64,000 nucleotides of DNA from NCBI GenBank assembly GCA_949318235.1, contig OX439137.1:9325181-9389180 (forward strand). The letters are read 5' to 3'. Under the pieces are notes generated by a model, which worked only from the letters and a program-made list of their open reading frames with translations, searched no databases and was not told the DNA's origin. The position numbers and the translations under genes are program-made. Each line of letters starts with the position of its first letter. Positions within the stretch are counted from its first letter, which is position 1. Positions 12,249 to 23,158 of this stretch are shown one piece after another. This DNA comes from Ecdyonurus torrentis (Eukaryota > Arthropoda > Insecta > Ephemeroptera > Heptageniidae).

Positions 12249-15200
12249 TAATACATATTATACAAGTTAACTATACGAAGAAGCACATACCGTACGATTG
12301 CTATATTTATTATAATAAAATCAACACCGCGCTGTATTATTATTTTCATATTTTTCCGTCTGCTTGTTTAAATTTACGGAAGAATTTTGCAGTTCATTCA
12401 TAATATTATTATTTATCACAATGTATAGTAGTTATGTAGAAATCCTTGCACACTGCGCAATGTCTAATGCCATCATATCTAAAAATAGCTCCATACTTCC
12501 TTTTTGATAATGGTACCACGCAGTCTAGGAATACAACTAACAAGAATATTTTTTTTCATTACGTCAATCAGATGAGCAAAGATTATATACCTCTCTCATT
12601 CAACAATACTAAGGAAATTGCGTCAAATAATTTTATTAAAAAAAAAAATGTATGAACTAATATTAAAATATAATTTTAAAATATTCTTAGTATTTTACAT
12701 TCACGTCGTCTTTATCATTTATTTACATTTAAGTTTTGTTATCATACGTCGACGTCCTAAAGCAGCGTGCAGATTAAATATTGTACCTCGTTATCTATAC
12801 TTATTCCTCCCCCCCCCCCCCCTCTTTATATAGACATCTTCAACTCTTTCCATTTCTTTACTTAAAGTATATATTCATGGAATTTTATTAACGTCACGTC
12901 AATATTTGAAAGTCAGAGTATGACAGTGAAAATAATATTTAAAAAAAAAAAAAGTATTAATGAATACGCACGCAAGCAAAAAGAAATGATTATAGGTATC
13001 AATGCATATAATTATTTATTATTATACTATAATATTTTTTGTTTAAATTTTATTTCTAATTGTATTTCGTATTAGATTTTTAATATATATTTAAGTATGT
13101 ACAATATATGATATTAATAATATCAATGGCAAATATTTGTACTTTAATCAAAAAAAAATTTATGCTACGTTTTTTTTTTTTTTTTTAAATTAAGGGTTGT
13201 AGATGGCTTGCATCTCCAAATTTTAAAAGAACACTTCAAAAGTTTATAATGCCATTTGAAATTTAATTGTAACAGCAACAGCTACCTATGATAAAATTTT
13301 CAGAACCCGTGACCATCAGATATAAGAGAGAAAAATAAGCATTGAAATTAACATGGGCTCTTATGAGACTAAAACTTCAAAAAATCATAATTTAAAATCT
13401 AGCATGGTGTTCTTTTTTTTTTTATACATATATTTATTATTATTCTTTTACATTTTTGAAGATACCATATCCTAATGTATCCCTGTGTGAAATTTCAGAT
13501 TTTTCTTTCTTTACAATTTTTTAGTCAAATCCCGCAGTCTGATTTCCCTCCTTAAAAATTGTTCCGCACATTGTGAGTAAGTGATTGAAGAGGGATGTGC
13601 AGTTTGCATTGCCATTCTTTATATATAATAGGTAGATGTAATCATAATGTATCATGATCACGATTTTATTTCTTTCGATATGTACCGCAACGAAATAAAA
13701 AAACTTCACAACTATACACTGAAATGCATTACTAAAATTGAAAGTTATTCATTTCGTTTCGGTACCCGCGGTAAATATGGTAATAATATCAGCAAATAGA
13801 ACTCCATCAAACACAATTAGAGTTTTAGATTTATTTAGAGTTTCCCTATAATTTTGGAATTATTAACAGAATATCTGTATTCAAATTAAATTTTAAATCT
13901 TATAATTATTAAATTTTTTTGCTAATTTTGTAATCTTTTATTTATTATTAAAAGACTTAAATAAACACAGACCCAAATAAATAAATAAACTTAGCCCAGC
14001 ACTAACAATTAAAGTTCTAGCAGATGACTTTGTGTTCCTGTCTTTATTGATTTAACATGCTTTTCTTATGAAGGAATGAAGAAGCTACTGTACTGTATAA
14101 CTCTAGTTAAGATTTCTTCTCTCAGCACTGAAATTTATACTGTAGCTTTTACTAGGTCTCAAATTTTAGCTTAATTAAGCTACTATTTTCCTGAATTTAA
14201 ATTATTTAAATATAAAAATAATAATTTATAGCCAAATTGGTTGAAATTCAGTAAGCTACAGTAAAAATGTTACTGGCGAGAAAATTTTCCAACTCAATAG
14301 ATAGCTATATATTCCCTAATAAGAATCAAAGCATGTTAAATTAAAACAGGAACACGCAAAGTAACCTGCTAGCATTTTGTAAGTATTGTTGGCCCTTTTT
14401 TGCAAGTCTTTTATTGATTGTACATGATGCATATCAGATCAGATTCTATTTGTAACCAAAAAATACTGAATTTGATTCGGGATAGTGGGAAAAATTGACT
14501 GTGCAGTAAACGAAATAATCAGGCAGAGGGAAACTGATGAAGACCTCTCATGCTTTTCATATTCATATTTTTTTATGTAAATAATAATAAATATAAGAAA
14601 AAAAATCCGATTGTGCGGTAATTAATAGTTAAAACCAAAATCAATAATTTGAAAGACACACACACAGAAAGATGGGGGGGGGGGGGGGATCATATTCTGT
14701 GTACCTGTCAGTCTAAGCTCACACCCATTTTTTCTAATATTATGTCAATTAACATTTTTAATTATCCATAAATAAAATAATAACAATAAAAACTATATAG
14801 AAAATTAAGCTTTCTTACATCAACTCTGTTATTGAGGAGTGTGCTCCACCAGGAAGCTCTCCATTAATGACAATCACAAATCTCATAATTCTTTTAAAGA
14901 AAATGTTATTTTCACCAAATATTAGATGCAATTAATTTATTAGTGGCTATATGCACCAAATTTAGGTGTAAATAGCGCTGTCCTAACTTTTAATGTGTTA
15001 TTAAAATGGAAATAAAATTATTTTCATTTGTGGCATATTGAGAATTGTTGATTTGAAGAAAATTTTAATGTCACCATCAAGGAAAATCCTCGAATATGGA
15101 CAGAAAGTCCACGGAAAAAAGACCCTACCTGTGCTCATAGCCTGCGGGGTATTGATTTTTTGTTTGCAGTTTTATCTCTCCTGTATATTTAGCTTTAAGT

Positions 15201-15357
15201 TATATATAGTCCAGGATAGAAAACTATAACTATACAGAGGTTTTAATTACGTTCTACCATTATTGATTGCAACACACAGGAATCAAGCAGAATCATATAG
15301 TTGAGATACTGTGTATAATATATCATATAATAATAATTTTATGACAATTATTTATGC
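12249..15357. other. Intergenic, no gene seen
   Basis: AT-rich. Contains a poly-C run at about 12808-12821, poly-T at 13170-13186, a poly-G run at about 14674-14687 and short microsatellite-like pieces. The 60-80 codon open frames are low-complexity and unsupported. Confidence 0.4.
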
Positions 15358-16586
15358 ATATCGACGGCTACGCGGCTAATGTGATCATCAGAACATCTCG
15401 CGCGTACACACAATCTGACTATCAGACTTCCTCGCCGCGCTACACAATCTGACTATCAGACTTTCTCGCGATTCACACAATCTGACTATCAGACTTTCTC
15501 GCGATTCGCACAATCTGACTATGTCGTTTTACACAAAGTGACTATCAGACATTCACGCACAAAGTGACTATCAGAAAGTTTTATGATGACTTACCCCATG
15601 AAGGCCATGAATAATGTTGTTTAATAACTTGTGTAAAGCAGTTAATTAATAATATTACATTTTAACACTTACGTTAATTAGTTCACAAGTTACATAAAGT
15701 AACACAATTATTTTTATTATTGTTATGTATTTTTGATTTTATTCATTATTATTATATCATTAATTAACATTCATGTCACAGAATTTAATTTAATATTAAA
15801 CTGGTATAAAAAAAAAACTTTAAAGCTAAAAAAAAAATGCTTTACTAGAACTGCACTGACTGATGAACAGACCTCAACTGAACGAAACGCTTTATTTTGC
15901 TTATAAAATAGAGATATTAGACTTTGTACTATTACCTCTTATATTTATATTTTTGACTGTGCCCTGTTTGATTGAAAGAGAACTTGGAGTTTTTTTGTCT
16001 TGTTTACGTAAAAATACTACCTTGTATATAGGTATATATAAAAAACTATTTTCCATGAATTATTTAATATTTATATTTAACAATTAGAGAGCATAATTAT
16101 TTAAGTACAGTAGTAAATTTAGAATTAATTTTGGCAAAATATTAAATAATAAGTTAATAATAAAATAATAATAATTAATTCAAATTGCATTTTTTTTTAT
16201 TAAAATAGTTTTTTTTTTAGGAAAAAACAAATCTAATTAAAAAAAATTGGCATAAAAAAAAATTATAAAGATAATATGTAATTGATTTATAAAATATCGT
16301 AATCATTTATAATATAATCCGTATAAAAATTAGGTTTTCAAATTTCAAGATATATTATTTATTATTATTGTAACGAATAATATTTATTTTCAATGACATA
16401 AATTTTAAAATTTTAAAGAAGTTTTTTTTTTTTTTTTTTTTTTCCCCATTTAACTTCATTTTTCACATCAAAACGGCGAGAAAGTCTGATAGTCAGATTG
16501 TGCGAATTGCGAGAAAGTCTGATAGTCAGATTGTGTGTGCGCGCGAGATGTTCTGATGATCACATTAGCCGCGTAGCCGTCGATAT
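15358..16586. mobile_element. 1.2-kb foldback DNA transposon derivative with subterminal repeats
   Basis: Terminal inverted repeats ATATCGACGGCTACGCGG (left) and CCGCGTAGCCGTCGATAT (right) continue inward through GTGATCATCAGAACATCTCGCG. Left of centre, about six copies of ACACAATCTGACTATCAGACT alternate with CTCGCGATTC-like pieces (15407-15575). Two inverted copies lie at 16470-16540. The interior (15600-16440) is AT-rich with no transposase. TA on both sides may be the target duplication. Confidence 0.8.
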
Positions 16587-17280
16587 ATATTTTTAAGTCA
16601 TGTGGTCAATAAAAATTCCAAAACCAATGTACTCTAATCTCTACCAACTATTTTCTAAATATATTTTTTAATTTTAAATAATTGAAAGTATTTATGGGCG
16701 GCATGGGCTCACAATCTACAGTGTCAATTGTTAAAGTAATGCCTCCAAAATTAAAATTAACCTATATCACAATCACAGCAAACACTTTGCATGTCAATAA
16801 ATGTCAAGTCAAACCTTACAAGAAAATGTTTGACATTGGCCCACTCATGTTTGAAGTGACTGATCCACATTACAATGTTTAACAGTCAGACATTTTCATT
16901 ATAATACAGTAATAGGTATTTTTCAAGTCAATATTACTATGGTCAAGTGTGGACTAGACTTTATTATTAAAGCTTAGATCATTTTTCTTGTTGTGAGCAA
17001 AATTGTTCTAATGCTTGTGTGCATGCTTTTCAAAACAATAAGTAGACCAGCAGGTTTTAAAAAAGCATCCATTTTGTTAATATACTTTTGAAAGCATGGG
17101 TTTGAAAGTGTGCAACTTAAAACTCTAGGAATAAGTTTAATTATTATTATTTAAAACAACTGCTTTTCACACAATTTAAAAGAAAAATAGATCCTATACC
17201 AATTATATATAATATAAATCTAGATAGTAGCAGGTTAACAAATTGAAAACAAAATAATAAAGTTGTTGAGATGGATTGCT
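16587..17280. other. Region downstream of RPL18A, no gene seen
   Basis: About 700 bp between the foldback element and the RPL18A 3' end. A piece at 16620-16665 (GTACTCTAATCTCTACCAAC) matches the end of the large palindromic element at 47.2-47.9 kb, so a degraded copy ends here. A 66-codon open frame at 16682-16882 is not recognisable. Confidence 0.4.
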
Positions 17281-17287
17281 TTTTGTT

Positions 17288-17293
17288 TTTATT
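17288..17293 (-). terminator. Poly(A) signal of RPL18A
   Basis: A canonical AATAAA on the minus strand lies 10 bases after the RPL18A stop codon. The very short 3' UTR is usual for ribosomal protein mRNAs. Confidence 0.75.
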
Positions 17294-17303
17294 GGTTCAA
17301 GAA

Positions 17304-20300
17304 TTACAAGAAATAAGTGCGTGGACGCTTAACTGAGAAGCGAGGCAAAGATGTCTTGTGTCCAATCCTCTTGGGTAAGGGGAAGTGGATCTTTGAGTCG
17401 TGGAATTGTTTGACTTGTGGACGACGGCATGCAGCAGCCTTCACCTCCTCTACCTTAATGATCTGTCAAACAAAAATTTAAACAATTGAAGTTCTGCAAA
17501 ATATTTAAACATACATTTTTGCAGGTTAGATCATGTATGATACTACATTTGAATATTAAAAAATTATATGGCTGTCCCACCAGCCTGCAAATATATTTAA
17601 GACTTTTTGTATAAATACACAAATTACAAAATGTAATGTAATTACGGTGGTTTGGTCATGTTGAGAGAATGGGTGATGAAAGAATAGCAAAGCAGGTATT
17701 TCATAGTAGAGTGGGTGGAAGGAGAGATAGAGGCAGGCCTAAAACATCATGGTCTGAGGTGGTTGGAAGATGTTTGAAAAATAAGAATGTACGCAGTATG
17801 AAATGCAAAAGGAAATGTATGAAACAAGGTATGAGACTGGCGGAAGCAAGTGAAGTATGTCAGGATAGGAAGTTGTGGAGGTCTATCACTGGGTCAGGAT
17901 AAAACATCTGTGTTGTTGGCTTACCCCGAAAGGGATTTATAGCGTCATGATATGTATGTATGTATGTATGTACAAAATGTAATATTTAGCTTTTGAGGAA
18001 ATTCTACAATATCTACATTAAAACTAAGTACTCAAAATTTGCAAGGTTTTGCATACCTACATACATATCATGACACTAAACATCGCTATCAGATTGGGTT
18101 AACAGCACCCTATTCAATTCTACAACTTTATATTCTAACACATTATAGGCATATCCCTTGCCTTGCTTAGACTCCTTCATACATTTCATTTCACCACACC
18201 TAGTACTGCTCAATTGCAATCTCCTTTTTGCAGCAGGTCTGCCCTTTCCTCTCCTCATTAAATCTAATATGAATTATCTTTTTTAATCATCCTTTCCTTT
18301 TTCAAACCATCACAACACACCACTTTTATACTTCTCTGCCTTTTTGTTTGTTTATTTGCATACATTCACTCTATTAAATTACCTGCTATGAGGTGTTCTT
18401 CTACTTCTGTTTTAGAGGAATTTTTAAACTCTTATTTGTAGATCAATGGAAGCAAGAATACAAATGTGTCAGAAAAAGTACATTTTTCGGGTTTTTTTTT
18501 TTTCTGCACCAATTTAAATTAATATTTAGCAGTGAAGCTAACAATGCATGGATGGAATATCAGGACAAATGCAATCTTTATGTTGGTGGGAGGAGAAGAA
18601 GAGACAGGCCTAAAACATTTTATGTACAGCTCTGAGCAAAAGTTTGAGAACAATTAGTATAGGCAACCCGCAACCACACTATGCTATCGTTATGAGAAAA
18701 CGCAGCGGCCGCCGCTGCCTCATTCTTTAACTTTTGGCCAGAGGTGCACTTTGAAGTAGTGGAAAGATGCTTGAAAATGAAGAGTGGACCTGGATTTTAT
18801 AAAGTTAACATCAAAGACGATGCCGCTTCCTATATAAGAATTCATTCATGATTTGGCAGCGCTGCTTTTACCTGCCAATGTATTTTGTACCCCTTTCTTT
18901 ATAGAAAGCAGCATTGTCTTTGATGTTAAGTGTATGCTCTGTGTACAGCTCTGACCAAAAGTTTGAGAACAATTTGTATAGGCAACCTGCAACCACACTA
19001 TGTTATCTTTATGAGAAAACGCTGCGGCCGCCACTGCCCCGTTCTTAACTTTTGGCCAGAGCTGTTCCTAGTACTAAAAATACTGTAGTACTGAAACAAA
19101 TTATGTGTCTTACAAGTTAGTAAACTAGGGGTGTGTGCTAGTATAGAAAATTGTGGAGATCAAATCACTAGATCAAAGGGAAGTGTTGTTTGTTTACTAT
19201 GAAAAGGCTATGCTGTGTCATGATATGTATGTAAAATCCTTCTGTTTATTTCTCTATACAGTAGTCATTAATTAATAATGATAAGTAGCTTCTCATATTT
19301 ACCTGAATGGCATGCGCTCTTGCACGATGACGTGCCCCCATATCTCGATAACAAAGAGTGACTGCACCAGACACGCTCATGTCACGATATTCACGGTACA
19401 TGTTGTGTGTACCTGACCTGGAGTCATATCGTAGCCAGATTCCAAAGTTCTTGATTTTGGAGGGAGACTTTTCTGGAATCTGTGAACAGAAGAACGTAAT
19501 TTATATAAAACAACATTTGATTAAACAAAATAAACTTCTATGGTTTGGATACTGGTGGGAGATCATTGGCTTGGAAATTAAGAGCTATATAGGTGTGGTG
19601 ATGTCACTTCTTTTTTTTTTATTTTTTTTTTTTTAATTGATCACATTTTAGAGGATCTTTAAAAAAATTGTTGAAATAGATATGCTTATGCACATCTTTA
19701 GTAAACATTTACATATATTAAATATTGCTATCTGTCTATATATTGATATTTTTTGTTGCTATGTGATGTTAACAAAATCATAGACAAATAGTGAATAAAA
19801 ATATTAGAGCACATTAATTAAAAAATTAATAAAACTTAAAACATATTCTAATTTATAAATATATATCTTGGCAACTCCCACTTCTGTCAAAATATGCTTT
19901 TATTATCTCAGCATAGTTTCACTATAAACATTATTGTTACCCGAATGATTTTTAGAGCTATAAATATTTGTAGATGCGTGAAAGTAAGCAAACCTGGTAA
20001 AAGTAGAAGTGTGGTTAGCAGCAACAGCATCAATATATTTCATCGAATTAAAAGAAAATTGAAAACCATTTTGTTTGGATAAATTATCAAAGGAAAGAAT
20101 TGGGAAACCAACAGGTGACCCCTACCATAATGAAGTCCATAGTCCATACAACGTCAGGTTATAGCACAAACTATGTACCCATCTACAATAGCAGCAAAGT
20201 CAAATCTTTTTGTATAATGTTTTGAACCTTGTTGCTTTTGTAGATACACGGTTTGTGCTCTAACCTGTTGATACCATGTAGAGTTCTTGACAGCACAGTT

Positions 20301-21089
20301 AACACAAATATTAACATTGATTTAAAAATGTAAATTTAATTGTAATTGAATCAATGCAAACTTCATTACAGACTTCACTGTGGAAAATCGCTTGATGCTT
20401 TTCCCATTTTTTCCCTTGATTGATACCGTGTTTTCTTTTAAGTTAGGTTAAATAGAATTAAGTAAAAAGGATAGAGAAAACCAGCAAGTGCCTTGCCATA
20501 GTTCTATAGCTTTATGAAAATCTTGTTAGCACACAGATAAGAGCAGATATTTGATAGTTTTGGATGGTAAACTTTCAGAGAAATGTGTGTGCTCACAGTA
20601 GATGATACAGTAGTCCATCTCCTATACTGAGAATGTCAGATCAATGCGCGCCATAATTCCGACTGGGTGAAGCGGGCTGAACTACACGCGTAACGTTACT
20701 TCAGTTACTTTTAGTTCAGTCCGCTTCACCCAGTCGGAATTATGGCGCTTTTATTTGATCTGACATTCCCAGTATAGGAGATGGACTACTGTATCATCTA
20801 CTGTGGTGTGTGCTTCATTGGTCCATAATTGTGTGGTACCTTCATTTAGAGACCGGATCTCCAGTTTGTTCAGTTTTTGAAATATGCATGCTAGGTCACA
20901 TCTGAGTTCAAATGTCGACGAATCATGAAGTTTTATTGCCAAAAATGCAAAAAAATTTGGACTGAAAAAAAACTATTTTTGAAATTTGTAAACTGGGTCA
21001 GTTATTTTAAGTTTTTGTCATTTTTTCCCAGTTTTTGGAAACTGAAAATGGACTTTTACTGGACAAAAACTTTAAATAACATGTTTTAA

Positions 21090-21137
<48 letters not shown>

Positions 21138-22737
21138 ACGAAAGAAAGAAAAGAAAAAGTTTTATTTTTTATTTTTTTTGTTATTTTTTTTTTTTAGAAA
21201 ATTATTTTCAAAGCATATCTTAAAACTATCTGAATTCAACTGAACACCATTAAAAAAATTGTTAAAAAGAAGTTCAAAAAGACAAAGAACAGCTCTCATT
21301 GATACGCGCTGGTATAGTGTATTGGATAATGACTTCACTGTTTTTGTATAATTGAACTAAAAGTGAACTGATTTTGCTGTTTTTGCAAACTGATTATGCA
21401 AAAAAAAAAAAAACTGGACTGAATTCAGCACTGAAAATGCACATTTTCAAAACTGAAAATCCGGTCCCTATTCATTACTCATTACAAGGTTTTGGAATTT
21501 TGCCCAGCTCCCCCCCCCCCCCCCCCCATTTTTTTTTGTAGAAAAAAGAATTGTAAAAAATTTGCAATTTCTGAAGAAAATTTAAAGCTTAAAATATGAT
21601 TTGAAACATATCAACTTTTTTCTTTCACCGGCTCATTACTTTGATGTTTCTTTTATTTATAAAATGTACCACATTTTTTTTTTCTTTTTTTTTTAGTGCA
21701 ACAAATGATGGTTCCAATATAAAAAGTTCTTGTTTATTTTTAATTTTATACAAATAAGTGGAAAAAATACTTGAAAATAAAAATAAAAATAATTGCTTTT
21801 TGAACAATGCTTTAAAAAAATGTGTTTACATGTGTTTTTAAACACACACACACACGTAGTAAGTTTTATTGGGCTCTTTTAAAAACACAAACAATAAAAC
21901 CCACAAAAAAGTATTTAAAAAAAAAAAAAAAACGTTTTTTTTTGAAACCCTGTTTCACTATCTCTTAATATGTATAATGACAAAGGCACACGCACTCCAT
22001 TTCTCTTGGAGTTCCAAAAGCAATGTTTATATCTTAGAGCTCCGTTTCTGAGATAGCAAGATTTTTCACCAAGATTTAGTATGTACTCTCTTTATAATGA
22101 TAAGGCCCATGCTGTTCTTTATATTTTTCTTTTAATTTTATCATACCTAACCGCAATGGTTTATTTTCCTTAATTCAATATTATTTGTATATCGTCGTGG
22201 TTCCGCTATATTGTCCGATGTCCACTTGGTTCAAAGTTTACTAATGTCCGATGTCCACTTGGTTCAAAGTTTACTAATGTCCGATGTCCATTTGGCTCAA
22301 AGTTTACTAATGTCCGATGTCCACTTTTAACCACTTTTCAGGAGACACAAAAAACTAATTATCTCCTTTAATATTTGCATTATTAATGAGGCATTTAACA
22401 GTTATTACTATCATAAATATAGCCAAAGAAGTCATAAATTTTTTACTATAAATATGTTCTATTTTTATTAGAAATAGAATAATTGTACTCTTTCGGTTGA
22501 GTAAAAAAGATCGCGGACTCAACTTAAAAAAATCATAACTCATAAACGAAGCGTTGTATGCACAAAATAAAACCATGTTCTCAATTTTCGGTATATTGCC
22601 TCTAAATATAATGCTTTAGTTTTTGTATTGCACATTACGGTATATTAGAAACCGCGTGATATATGACGCAACTCACCAAAAATATGCATAAAAATAAAGT
22701 ATTACTTGCTCCAAAGTAGACTTATAAGTAAATTTAA

Positions 22738-22783
<46 letters not shown>

Positions 22784-23123
22784 AAGGATAATTGTCGTAT
22801 AGAAGATCTAATATTGCAAATTCCCTTAATTTCGTTTTTAAGTTCACGTAGTAATAGTTTTAAAAAATGGTCATACAAATTAATACATCAGAAAATATAT
22901 TGGAGTAGTTAAGAAAAATTATCACAAACAAAATTAGGTCACATAGTTAATAACTAGAGCAACTTTTGCTCTATTTTTGAACCATAGGATCGTTCAGAAA
23001 CTTGAAGTTAATTCATTTCTATGCAACTGCAGACAATAAAAATGTCAAATTAAAATTTAGAGTCAAATAATTCATAATTCATGTTATGCTAACTTGCAAC
23101 TTTTTTAATAATAATAATAATAA

Positions 23124-23158
<35 letters not shown>

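Larger units (their letters stand above)
18545..19235 (+). mobile_element. LINE 3' fragment split by nested MITEs
   Basis: GGGAGGAGAAGAAGAGACAG followed by GCCTAAAACATTTTATG matches the LINE at 17.7 kb, stops at TA, and resumes at 18748 (TTTGAAGTAGTGGAAAGATG) with the next expected codons. The 3' end (AGAAAATTGTGGAGATCAAA, then CATGATATGTATGTA) lies at 19145-19235. Two copies of a 119-bp MITE, and a foldback piece at about 18807-18930, have landed inside. Confidence 0.7.

Noticed and set aside
15395..15580. Regularly spaced repeats resembling a CRISPR array
   Set aside because: The spacers are short and not unique, the repeats are mirrored at the other end of a foldback transposon, and the genome is eukaryotic.
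15863..16087. Possible transposase inside the 1.2-kb foldback element
   Set aside because: The 74-codon frame has no catalytic motif and is hydrophobic low-complexity sequence.
17669..17902. 77-codon protein with RGRPKTSW motif as a host gene
   Set aside because: It is the C-terminal tail of a LINE reverse transcriptase with a simple-repeat 3' end.
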